Shown here one piece after another: positions 1 through 5,534 of a DNA stretch of 20,498 nucleotides. The stretch covers positions 1-20,498 of IMG/VR virus record IMGVR_UViG_3300006751_000194; one strand, given 5' to 3'. The notes under the pieces were generated by a model. That model was given only the letters and a program-made list of their open reading frames with translations. It searched no databases and had not been told where the DNA came from. Both the position numbers and the translations under genes were made by a program. The stretch comes from a virus. How positions within the stretch are numbered: the stretch's first letter is position 1; every line of letters starts with the position of its first letter.

Positions 1-239
1 CAGAGACCACTTATGGTCATTCATTGATGATTAAAATAACACCCAATCATTGTGATTATATTGCAACGCCAACAGATAAAGGCAAAGTTATATTCTTTCA
101 ACAAGCAGAAAGCATGAAAGGTAAGACTTATGCAAGAGAATTTGCATTTTATGATCATGATAAAGCAGTAAATGAACATAATTGGCAAAATCAAAATGTA
201 CGTAGATGGGTATATGATCACTTTAATCTACCGAGATAA
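1..239 (+). CDS. Hypothetical protein, 5'-partial (cut by window edge)
   Basis: The reading frame is already open at the left edge. The residues before the first ATG read E-T-T-Y-G-H-S-L and continue without a stop into MIKITPNHCDYIATP, so this is probably the C-terminal part of a longer protein rather than a gene starting at the TTG (24) or ATG (27). The visible piece is about 79 residues and polar to charged, with a C-terminal helix-like stretch rich in Asn, His and Trp (NEHNWQNQNVRRWVYDHF). I recognise no family. Its TAA stop (237-239) lies inside the strong Shine-Dalgarno of the next gene, which places it in the same replication operon. If the gene really starts at 24 or 27 the protein would be 70-71 residues. 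Confidence 0.6.
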   Translation, partial: ETTYGHSLMIKITPNHCDYIATPTDKGKVIFFQQAESMKGKTYAREFAFYDHDKAVNEHNWQNQNVRRWVYDHFNLPR

Positions 240-246
240 GGAGGGG
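238..246 (+). promoter_or_regulatory. Strong Shine-Dalgarno for the 249 membrane peptide
   Basis: AAGGAGGGG overlaps the upstream TAA stop and precedes ATG 249 by about 4 bases. It is the strongest ribosome-binding site in the block. It supports 249, with ATG 258 as the less well-spaced alternative, as the start of a very short gene. Confidence 0.6.
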
Positions 247-248
247 AA

Positions 249-401
249 ATGTTAGTAATGGATATAGCAGAGTGGATAGGTAATATCTTAATACTAGGTA
301 TTGCCATGGTAATATGGGCTGTAGGCATCTTTATGGTTATGATGCTAATGTCAATGTTAAATAGGTTTATTAAAACACATATAATAAAGGAGAATGAATG
401 A
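249..401 (+). CDS. Small single-pass membrane peptide (50 aa), function unknown
   Basis: A 50-residue ORF starts at ATG 249 behind a strong Shine-Dalgarno and stops at TGA 399-401, sharing the ATGA junction with the ATPase gene at 398. After a short acidic N-terminus (MLVMDIAEW), residues about 10-38 are a continuous hydrophobic stretch rich in Ile, Val, Met and Ala. This is long enough for one transmembrane helix. A short basic/polar tail follows (NRFIKTHIIKENE). The size and layout fit small phage inner-membrane proteins, including some holins, but position inside a replication operon argues against assuming lysis. An alternative start at ATG 258 would shorten it by three residues. The perfect fit between flanking genes supports it being real. 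No family is recognised. Confidence 0.6.
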   Translation: MLVMDIAEWIGNILILGIAMVIWAVGIFMVMMLMSMLNRFIKTHIIKENE

Positions 402-1144
402 AATGTTTGATGTTTGATCTTGAACGTGGTTCGCAAACACTTGGAGGCCCAGATGAAATACAAGAGTTATTTGGATATCCAGTGCTTTCACCTACCACAT
501 TCGATCAATTTAAAAAGACCATATCTGAATTGTATACTGTTCAAAAAGCAGTACATAAGACAAAGATAGGTGAGTTAGAAATTGAACAAGAAGTGCTTGA
601 GACCGTTCCCAAAAATGGAACTCAAATAGATGCACTAATACTTGATACGTTCAGTGAACTATCAAAGAAGTACCAAAGAAGTCTTGTTGATAAAACAGGA
701 AAGATGAAGATGCAAGATTGGGGTAAACTCAAGAATACCCTTGACATGCTTCTAGAATTTATCACAAGAATACCAGGTGTTCTCGTAATGACCGTACATG
801 GGAAATTAAGAGACCTTGATGATGGTACAACAAAAGTATTGCCATATATAGATGGTAGCACCAAGGAAGACATAAGTAAATGGTTTGATTTTGTATTTTA
901 TACAAGAACTGTTGAAGCTCCAAATGGTGAGACTAAATATGTTTGGCAAACAAAGCATACTGAAAAGTATGATCATGCAAAAGACAGAACAAATCTATTA
1001 CCTTCTGAAATACCTCAAGATTTTCAGTTAGTGTTAGATGCTGTAAAAGAAAAGAACTTTACATCTGCAAAGATCCTCATCATAGGAAGTCCAGGATCGG
1101 GTAAGACGTGGAGTTTACAAACCTTAGTAAATAAGGAGTCATAA
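398..1144 (+). CDS. Sak4-like (AAA_24) RecA-superfamily ATPase, apparently circularly permuted
   Basis: Sak4-type proteins are ATP-dependent single-strand annealing/recombination ATPases, usually encoded beside an SSB, as here. The 248-residue protein starts (ATG 398, AAAGGAG 5 bases upstream) with MKCLMFDLERGSQTLG. That is the strand-plus-E-R-G segment that normally follows the P-loop helix. Walker B-like ALILD is at residues 79-83, DWGKLK near 107, a VMTVHGK strand with His134 after it, and WFDFVFYTRT at 162-171. The Walker A GSPGSGKT sits at residues 230-237, only 11 residues from the C-terminus, followed by WSLQTL. In ordinary family members Walker A is near residue 10. A TGA (395-397) directly before the start codon rules out an N-terminal extension. 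Joining C-terminus to N-terminus recreates the usual order. The stop overlaps the SSB start (TAATG). The family call is firm, and the permutation is read directly from motif order. Confidence 0.82.
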   Translation: MKCLMFDLERGSQTLGGPDEIQELFGYPVLSPTTFDQFKKTISELYTVQKAVHKTKIGELEIEQEVLETVPKNGTQIDALILDTFSELSKKYQRSLVDKTGKMKMQDWGKLKNTLDMLLEFITRIPGVLVMTVHGKLRDLDDGTTKVLPYIDGSTKEDISKWFDFVFYTRTVEAPNGETKYVWQTKHTEKYDHAKDRTNLLPSEIPQDFQLVLDAVKEKNFTSAKILIIGSPGSGKTWSLQTLVNKES

Positions 1145-1731
1145 TGGCTATTAAAACAATGAGTTCTGCCGGTGGAGATTGGTCTATCGGCTGGAAAGAA
1201 GTTACTTTGAAAGATGCTAAATACGGGATGTATAATGATATACGTTTAATTGATGCATGGTTCGAAGAATATCCTGATACAATAAACCTTCGTATGTACG
1301 AAGCGAAATCAAAAGATACTGGTGAGGAATTTGCAATAGCAAAACTATTCAGATTAGCAAATGCTGGTATTATTGGTGAAGTTCAGGATTCATCTGGTAA
1401 GAAAAGTCTTCAATATGATGATGAGGCTGCCAATTTAAATGGAAAGAAACTACAAGTTTTCTTCTATAAGAATGAGGATGGATACTTCAGAGTATTAAAT
1501 CGTGTCGCTCCAGTTGTCCAAGAAGGTGATGTAGTATCATTTGCTGAAAAGGACGTTGATTATTGGAAATCTCAAGGTGAAAAGTATTATGAACAATACA
1601 AGAAACCTTCTGAGTCTAATGATTCATTCATAACTGAAATGACAGTAGATGAAATAAAGGAGAAGGTTGCTGAAGTTTCTAAAGTAATAGAAACAACTAC
1701 TGCAACTAGTGGTGATGAACCTCCTTTTTAA
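1144..1731 (+). CDS. Phage single-stranded DNA-binding protein (OB-fold type, acidic tail)
   Basis: This 195-residue protein lies one base-overlap downstream of the Sak4-like ATPase. Residues about 10-125 are beta-rich with alternating hydrophobics (ITLKD-like strands, NLRMYEAKSKDTGEEF, LQVFFYKNEDGYFRVLNRV), compatible with an OB-fold. The C-terminal 60 residues are acidic and low in hydrophobics, ending D-E-P-P-F. An acidic tail with a terminal Phe is the protein-interaction tip of bacterial SSBs and of T7 gp2.5. In phages that pair such a protein with Sak4, the SSB binds displaced strands and recruits the annealase and primase. The family resembles the DUF669/phage SSB group by size, neighbours and tail, but I cannot confirm the exact family. 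Start ATG 1144 has AAGGAG 5 bases upstream. It is followed by a hairpin, so it may be more abundant than the downstream genes. Confidence 0.72.
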   Translation: MAIKTMSSAGGDWSIGWKEVTLKDAKYGMYNDIRLIDAWFEEYPDTINLRMYEAKSKDTGEEFAIAKLFRLANAGIIGEVQDSSGKKSLQYDDEAANLNGKKLQVFFYKNEDGYFRVLNRVAPVVQEGDVVSFAEKDVDYWKSQGEKYYEQYKKPSESNDSFITEMTVDEIKEKVAEVSKVIETTTATSGDEPPF

Positions 1732-1745
1732 TTAGAGTACGCCAA

Positions 1746-1785
1746 AGGGGGCTTTCTTCTCCTGTTACTCTATAGGAAGCCCCTT
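1746..1785 (+). terminator. Intra-operon hairpin (partial terminator or mRNA stabiliser)
   Basis: An 11-bp stem with wobbles is formed by 1746-1756 (AGGGGGCTTTC) and 1775-1785 (GGAAGCCCCTT) around an 18-base loop, then a pyrimidine-rich TCTCTTT. It sits directly after the SSB gene. The U-tract is imperfect, so partial termination or 3'-end protection of the SSB mRNA is more likely than a full stop. The flank 1733-1739 (TAGAGTA) is complementary to 1766-1772 (TACTCTA) within the loop, which allows an alternative or pseudoknotted fold. Confidence 0.55.
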
Positions 1786-1804
1786 CTCTTTAAAAGGAAT
1801 CATT

Positions 1805-2107
1805 ATGAGATACATAAAAGAAAAAACAATAAATATCATTAAGCATTTACTTAGTAACCATCCTCATTTAAGAGATGATGATAACAAATTACTTGCTACA
1901 GTATGGTATCATAAAATGTCAAAGATAGAAGAACCTGTAATGGATTTTCTACACATATTGGCTAAAGGTGATCTACCATCATCTGAATCAATAAGAAGAT
2001 GTAGACAAAGATTACAAGAACTTAATCCTGAATTGCGTGGAGAACTTTGGAATAAAAGACATCAAATGCAAAAACAGGTAAAAGATGAATTGAAGGAGAT
2101 GGAATGA
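1805..2107 (+). CDS. Conserved small phage replication-cluster protein (100 aa)
   Basis: A basic, largely helical 100-residue protein. Residues 57-82 carry the segment LPSSESIRRCRQRLQELNPELRGELW. I associate the S-x-E-S-I-R-R-x-R-x-x-L-Q-E-x-N-P-E-L-R-G pattern with small uncharacterised proteins found in phage replication clusters. The N-terminal half (about 10-50) looks like a helical bundle. No catalytic motif is visible. The start at ATG 1805 follows AAAGGA by about 7 bases, and the stop TGA overlaps the primase start as ATGA. Translational coupling to the primase-helicase suggests a replication accessory role such as loader, clamp or DNA-binding adaptor. That role is inference, and the function is unknown. 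Confidence 0.65.
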   Translation: MRYIKEKTINIIKHLLSNHPHLRDDDNKLLATVWYHKMSKIEEPVMDFLHILAKGDLPSSESIRRCRQRLQELNPELRGELWNKRHQMQKQVKDELKEME

Positions 2108-3849
2108 TCAAAGAGTTCGCTTTATCCCTATCAAACAGACATCATTTTCATGAAAGTAACAAGATGTCACAACTCGAAGGTACACCCCAAGATACCTTTA
2201 TGTCCTTATGGGACTATGATAAATATGTAATAGAATTTTTCAATAAGAAGAAGAAACTTGCTGGATTCGATGGTTTGATATACATGCCTGATGAATTAAT
2301 ACTTGATGTCGATGGAAAAGATGTTGATGAAGCAAAGTTTAAGACCCTTATGTTAATAGAACTATTATATAAGAAACAAATACCTTACCAAACATACTTT
2401 AGTGGACGTGGATTTCATGTGAACATACCTGGATCTGCATTTAAATGGGAACCTTGTAAAGATCTACATTTAAAAGTAAAGGACATGCTAACAGGAATAG
2501 GTGTATATAAATACGCTGATCCATCTGTAATAGACAAAACAAGGATAATAAGAGTTCCCAATACTCTTAATACCAAGTCAAAGAGATGGAAAATACCACT
2601 AACAGAAACAGAGTTTAGATCATTTTCATTAGAAAGTATTAAAAATCACCCAAGAGGAGACTTTAAATACCCTGAAATGAAATGTGATCCAGTGTTTAAT
2701 GTACTAGAAAGAGATAAAAAGACAGAAAAGAAAGAACCAATAGTTACAACTAAACTTGGAAGAGATCCTGATCCTACCAACTATACTTGTATACAATTAA
2801 TGTTAAAAGGTGTTGGTCAAGGTAGTAGGCACATGACAGCATTAAGATTGGGTTCACATTTAAGATGGAGATATCCTGAAAGTGTTGTTCGTCTCATAAT
2901 GGAAGATTGGAGACAACGTGTCGATAAACATAGCGTACCATTTACTAAGGAAGAATTAGATAAGATAATAACATCTTGTTACACTGCTAATGAAAATAGT
3001 GGTTACAACTATGGATGTAGTGATTCAATTAAAGATTCATTATGTCAACAAACTTGCTTTCTGTATAAATCAAAGAAAAATCAATCTGTGATGACAGCAA
3101 CTGACATGGAAAATGTCTTAATAGACTTCTATGCAAGTAATGTCAAGCCTATAAATTTCAATCAATTATATGAACAAGTAAAGAGTTTCCCTGTATACCC
3201 TGGTGAAGTAGTATTGTTACAAGCCCCTCCCAAGAGCATGAAAACAATGTTGCTGATGAACTGGATAAATTCATTCAAGAAGAACACTTACATGATGGAA
3301 TTAGAAATGTCCCCAAGACAGATGATGTCAAGATTCATCATGATAGAGAGAGGCTGGGATGAAGAGGATCTTGAAGTGCATTATTCAAGAAAGAAAAATG
3401 GACTCGATGTTGATTTTAGTTGGTTACAAGTTGACTATAACTCATGTTACCCATATGAAATAGAGAAACGCATACAAATGTTACCTGAAAAACCTGAAAT
3501 ACTTGTAGTTGATCATCTTGGTCTTCTAAGAAGTAGAATGAAGGATAATAACATGAAAGTAGAAGAAGCATCTCAAGTATTGACAGAATTAGCAGTTCAA
3601 CATGATCTGATAGTATTTGTCATAAGCGAGATAACAAAAAGTGCATTTCATGAAGGAATGAACATAGCATCTTCTAAAGGTTCATTTAGAGTAGCATATA
3701 ATGTTAATAAAGTATTATCCTTGGAACCCTTATTTGACGTAAAAGAGAAAAGTTTAATAAAGGGTTTAAAACTTGAGAGTACAGCAAATCGTGAAAAAGA
3801 AACACTATATGTAGATCTTTCACTAGATGGATTGAGGTTAGTAGGATGA
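2104..3849 (+). CDS. Bifunctional primase-helicase: AEP primase fused to DnaB/RecA-type helicase
   Basis: The 581-residue protein should make RNA/DNA primers and unwind DNA at the phage fork. The N-terminal archaeo-eukaryotic primase domain (about 35-185) shows motif I LILDVDG with D68 and D70, motif II FSGRGFHVNI with H105, and motif III RIIRVPNTLN (147-156). Residues about 230-325 form a helical connector ending in a Cys cluster (C305, C314, C318, perhaps C292), a PriCT-like or zinc-binding arrangement. The C-terminal RecA-like domain (about 345-581) has a P-loop APPKSMKT at 374-381 and Walker B ILVVD ending at D470. The P-loop is atypical: Ala replaces the first Gly and Met the Gly before Lys of G-x4-G-K-T. 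The start at ATG 2104 has AAGGAG 5 bases upstream, and both ends overlap neighbours as ATGA. No DNA polymerase is seen in this window. Confidence 0.85.
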   Translation: MIKEFALSLSNRHHFHESNKMSQLEGTPQDTFMSLWDYDKYVIEFFNKKKKLAGFDGLIYMPDELILDVDGKDVDEAKFKTLMLIELLYKKQIPYQTYFSGRGFHVNIPGSAFKWEPCKDLHLKVKDMLTGIGVYKYADPSVIDKTRIIRVPNTLNTKSKRWKIPLTETEFRSFSLESIKNHPRGDFKYPEMKCDPVFNVLERDKKTEKKEPIVTTKLGRDPDPTNYTCIQLMLKGVGQGSRHMTALRLGSHLRWRYPESVVRLIMEDWRQRVDKHSVPFTKEELDKIITSCYTANENSGYNYGCSDSIKDSLCQQTCFLYKSKKNQSVMTATDMENVLIDFYASNVKPINFNQLYEQVKSFPVYPGEVVLLQAPPKSMKTMLLMNWINSFKKNTYMMELEMSPRQMMSRFIMIERGWDEEDLEVHYSRKKNGLDVDFSWLQVDYNSCYPYEIEKRIQMLPEKPEILVVDHLGLLRSRMKDNNMKVEEASQVLTELAVQHDLIVFVISEITKSAFHEGMNIASSKGSFRVAYNVNKVLSLEPLFDVKEKSLIKGLKLESTANREKETLYVDLSLDGLRLVG

Positions 3850-4046
3850 TAGCAATAATAACAACAAAAGAACTTGAATGTCAGCATCCAAAAGATGAAA
3901 TGGAATATCAAGCAACGGAGGAGGATACAAACACACCTGAAGGACTTACCTGTGGAATGTGTGGAAAAGATCTTGACCCAGACTTGCTTGAACCAGATTG
4001 GGATGCAATAGGAAAAGAGGAAGATTATGAAGAGAACAATGAATGA
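3846..4046 (+). CDS. Small zinc-ribbon-like protein (66 aa)
   Basis: A 66-residue, strongly acidic protein with four candidate zinc ligands in the order C12-x-H14 ... C36-x2-C39, the latter in TCGMCGKDLD. This is the layout of a minimal treble-clef or zinc-ribbon-like knuckle, common among tiny phage proteins. The C-terminal 20 residues are almost all acidic (KEEDYEENNE at the end). It overlaps the primase-helicase stop by ATGA and overlaps the next gene by 20 bases, so it is translationally coupled in the replication operon. Its role could be a primase/helicase or SSB partner or a modifier of a host protein, but nothing in the sequence decides this. Zinc binding is inferred from residue spacing only. 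Confidence 0.65.
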   Translation: MIAIITTKELECQHPKDEMEYQATEEDTNTPEGLTCGMCGKDLDPDLLEPDWDAIGKEEDYEENNE

Positions 4047-4521
4047 GATAACTACTGACATAATGACTCAACAGATGAACATGGAAATGGCCATGGAGCC
4101 TGAACAGTTCAATGTACAGATAAAAGAGTTATTTGTAGAATTATATCAAAAAGAAGATGGTATATATTGGTTCTACCGTGATAATGAAAAAAAGATGCAA
4201 ATGGTAGATGAACATATGACCAAATGTAAGAACATAAAGAAAATGCTTCACAATACAAATGAACGGGTTAAGCAGCTTGTTATCCAATCCCATGAAGAAT
4301 TGAAGACAATGCCCAAGAACTCTGTTTTCAATCCCCTTAAGATAAGAAAATCCGCTGGTGCAGTTGAAGTAATAGACGAAAATGACATACCTGATGAATA
4401 CTGGATAACCGTTCAAACAAAGAAACTTGATAAGAAAAGAATACTAGAAGAGTTAAAAGATGGTACAGATATCCCTGGAGTAAGGCTTTTAAGAAAGAAC
4501 TTTGTAGGAGGATTTAGATAA
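4027..4521 (+). CDS. Gp157-family phage protein (siphovirus Gp157-like)
   Basis: A 164-residue protein with an N-terminal charged, helical half (about 25-92) likely to form a coiled coil. The C-terminal half (about 100-164) matches the Gp157 pattern: NPLKIRKSAGAVEVIDENDI, then IPDEYW (121-126), then DKKRILEELKDGTDIPGVRL (135-154). Gp157-type proteins sit in phage replication/recombination clusters beside SSB, Sak/Erf and nuclease genes, and the name comes from streptococcal phage work. A biochemical activity is not firmly established. The ATG 4027 start lies 20 bases inside the previous gene with a GAGG about 8 bases upstream. ATG 4039 is a possible later start. The stop TAA shares one base with the next ATG (TAATG). 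Confidence 0.75.
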   Translation: MKRTMNEITTDIMTQQMNMEMAMEPEQFNVQIKELFVELYQKEDGIYWFYRDNEKKMQMVDEHMTKCKNIKKMLHNTNERVKQLVIQSHEELKTMPKNSVFNPLKIRKSAGAVEVIDENDIPDEYWITVQTKKLDKKRILEELKDGTDIPGVRLLRKNFVGGFR

Positions 4522-4703
4522 TGGCCAAATCAATGAGAGTACCTGTTCTAGTATTTGAAAGTATACAAGAAACTGAAATATTGTTGGAAGGTCTTAAACT
4601 TGTAACATCTAAAGGAGGTTCCCATAAAAAGCAAGTTACGGGACACCTTATGTATGAAATACAAAAGATCAATTCAACAATGGCAATGACAAACAAAAAC
4701 TAG
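4521..4703 (+). CDS. Hypothetical protein (60 aa)
   Basis: A 60-residue basic protein starting at ATG 4521, with AGGAGG 9 bases upstream and one base overlap with the Gp157-like gene. The N-terminal half looks alpha/beta (VPVLVFESIQETEILLEGLK) and the C-terminal half is helical and Met/Asn-rich. No conserved motif is recognised. The good ribosome-binding site and tight junction support it as a real gene. It is the last gene before the 239-base gap, so its transcript would run into that non-coding stretch. Confidence 0.55.
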   Translation: MAKSMRVPVLVFESIQETEILLEGLKLVTSKGGSHKKQVTGHLMYEIQKINSTMAMTNKN

Positions 4704-4942
4704 GGGAGCTAACATTAACCATGTAAATAATGATACATTACTTAAAAATGGTGATAAATGCTTTGGTTGGCTACTGAAGAGTTTCCCTATATTTGGCTGA
4801 TAACCGGGTTGATTAAGTTCAACTGACTATCAAATAGCAGTAATCCTCGAAATACGGGACTGTGTAAGTCGGACTCATGGAAGATATGGGACTTCATCTA
4901 TGGGAAAATATATACTGCTATTTTAAATTAAGGAGCAATACA
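4704..4942 (+). other. Intra-operon gap without a convincing gene; possible structured RNA
   Basis: This 239-base stretch is by far the longest gap in the + block, where other genes overlap or nearly touch. It is poorer in the purine-rich coding texture of its neighbours. It can form several helices: 4809-4825 (GGTTGA with TCAACT), a 4-bp CTAT/ATAG hairpin near 4827-4837, and a long-range TTTCCC (4782-4787) with GGGAAA (4902-4907) that would enclose the middle of the region. GGACT occurs three times (4857, 4871, 4889). A 22-codon ORF (ATG 4758 to TGA 4824-4826) stays open after the TGA to TAA 4929-4931, but this is not enough to call a gene. A structured RNA, a decayed gene and a leader for the histone-fold gene are all possible. 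Confidence 0.35.
4930..4935 (+). promoter_or_regulatory. Shine-Dalgarno deciding the 4943 start
   Basis: AAGGAG lies 7 bases before ATG 4943. No comparable site stands before the in-frame upstream ATG 4877, so the shorter protein (62 aa) is preferred over the 84-aa reading. Confidence 0.65.
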
Positions 4943-5131
4943 ATGACAAAGAAAGAAATAAAACAAATATTCAAAGAAAATGAATTACAACTAGGTAAAG
5001 GTGCTGTTGAGTTTATCGATCATGAAGCCATGATGATGGTAAAAAGAATGGCTGTACGTTGTAAACAAGGAAATATAAAGAGATTAACACCAGAACTAAT
5101 GTATATTGCATTAGGCAACCTTAACAAATAG
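4943..5131 (+). CDS. Small protein with predicted histone fold (bacterial/phage histone-like candidate)
   Basis: The 62-residue basic protein has the length and helix pattern of one histone fold: helix 1 about 3-12 (KKEIKQIFKE), loop 13-19, long helix 2 about 20-42 (GAVEFIDHEAMMMVKRMAV onward), loop 43-49 (GNIKRLT) and helix 3 about 50-60 (PELMYIALGNL). Hydrophobic spacing in helix 2 and the basic KRLT loop before helix 3 resemble bacterial and archaeal histones, where this loop (typically R-K-T) contacts DNA. If correct, it would bind or compact phage DNA or act as a small transcription factor. The helix-3 Asp that usually pairs with the loop Arg is not aligned exactly; Glu51 is adjacent. 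The start is set by AAGGAG at 4930. The TAG stop is followed at once by the next ribosome-binding site. A generic three-helix phage protein is the alternative. Confidence 0.6.
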   Translation: MTKKEIKQIFKENELQLGKGAVEFIDHEAMMMVKRMAVRCKQGNIKRLTPELMYIALGNLNK

Positions 5132-5134
5132 GAG
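5131..5134 (+). promoter_or_regulatory. Shine-Dalgarno supporting a GTG start at 5140
   Basis: GGAG (5131-5134) begins at the last base of the upstream TAG stop and lies 5 bases from GTG 5140. There is no competing ATG at suitable spacing; the first in-frame ATG is codon 9. Confidence 0.55.
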
Positions 5135-5139
5135 TTACC

Positions 5140-5304
5140 GTGGAAGACAAACCTAAAATATCGATGAAAGATAAGATCTTTTCAAAGAAACCTGAGCAAC
5201 CCAAGGCTGAGGGTAAATTATCAAAGAGAATAAGAATAGTAGAACAATCGATCCAAGAAATGAAATCAAATATAAACATCATTAAGTCCCGTCTGGGATT
5301 ATGA
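5140..5304 (+). CDS. Small basic protein with a GTG start (54 aa), unknown function
   Basis: The GTG-started ORF reads (M)EDKPKISMKDKIFSKKPEQ, then a Lys/Arg-rich, helix-prone second half (KRIRIVEQSIQEMKSNINII) and ends with TGA 5302-5304 in an ATGA overlap with the next gene. Without it, 5132-5300 would be an unexplained gap in an otherwise gapless operon; with it, both junctions match the operon style. Residues about 27-52 have a heptad-like spacing of Ile, Val, Ile and Met, suggesting a short coiled coil. No family is recognised. Start at ATG 5164 (codon 9) is less well placed relative to the ribosome-binding site. Confidence 0.6.
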   Translation: MEDKPKISMKDKIFSKKPEQPKAEGKLSKRIRIVEQSIQEMKSNINIIKSRLGL

Positions 5305-5534
5305 CCTGGAATGAGATGCTCTTAGACGTAGAACAATACATGGAAAGATATAGAAATGCATTACAACAGATAATGAATGCAAAGAATATCAAAGACCCTG
5401 AGATACTGAGAGCATTAGCAATGGCAGCATTAGATGGAGAGCCTACTACTGCTGATGATTTTAATATAAATACTGGTGATGAAGTAGAATACAAGTTCAT
5501 ATCACTACATAATACGGGAGATGAAAATGACTGA
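5301..5534 (+). CDS. Hypothetical acidic protein (77 aa)
   Basis: A 77-residue acidic protein. Residues 1-30 are amphipathic helical (MTWNEMLLDVEQYMERYRNA), with a second helix about 33-45 (PEILRALAMAALDGE). The C-terminal third (from about 50) is rich in Thr, Asp, Asn and Glu and may pair as a beta hairpin (DEVEYKFISLHN). No independent ribosome-binding site is obvious; the ATGA overlap with the GTG-started gene suggests translational reinitiation. It overlaps the next gene by 8 bases if that gene starts at 5527. No known family is recognised. Confidence 0.55.
   Translation: MTWNEMLLDVEQYMERYRNALQQIMNAKNIKDPEILRALAMAALDGEPTTADDFNINTGDEVEYKFISLHNTGDEND
5516..5520 (+). promoter_or_regulatory. 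Shine-Dalgarno choosing ATG 5527 over ATG 5521
   Basis: GGGAG ends immediately before ATG 5521, which leaves no spacer, but is 6 bases from the in-frame ATG 5527. The later start is therefore preferred, giving 77 rather than 79 residues. Confidence 0.55.

Noticed and set aside
3648-4061. 137-aa minus-strand ORF rich in Phe, Ile and Cys
   Set aside because: It is antisense to the primase-helicase end and the zinc-binding gene. Its composition is the shadow of A-rich coding sequence and it has no ribosome-binding site.
4790-4812. tRNA-Ile-like anticodon loop CTGATAA flanked by TTTGG/CCGGG
   Set aside because: Three of five stem pairs are G-T, no D-arm or acceptor stem can be placed at tRNA spacing, and the T-arm candidate around GTTCAA does not form a stem.
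4824-4826. Genome-wide recoding of TGA to tryptophan
   Set aside because: TGA ends many well-supported genes here (2105-2107, 3847-3849, 5302-5304, 5758-5760), and tryptophan is encoded by TGG throughout.
4815-4893. Group I intron core resemblance (GTTCAACTGACTA and AAGATATGGGAC)
   Set aside because: The two elements look like R and S consensus fragments, but the required P7 pairing does not form and no split exon or homing nuclease flanks it. It is kept only as a search suggestion.
4877-5131. 84-residue reading of the histone-fold gene from ATG 4877
   Set aside because: No ribosome-binding site precedes 4877, while AAGGAG precedes ATG 4943 at normal spacing.
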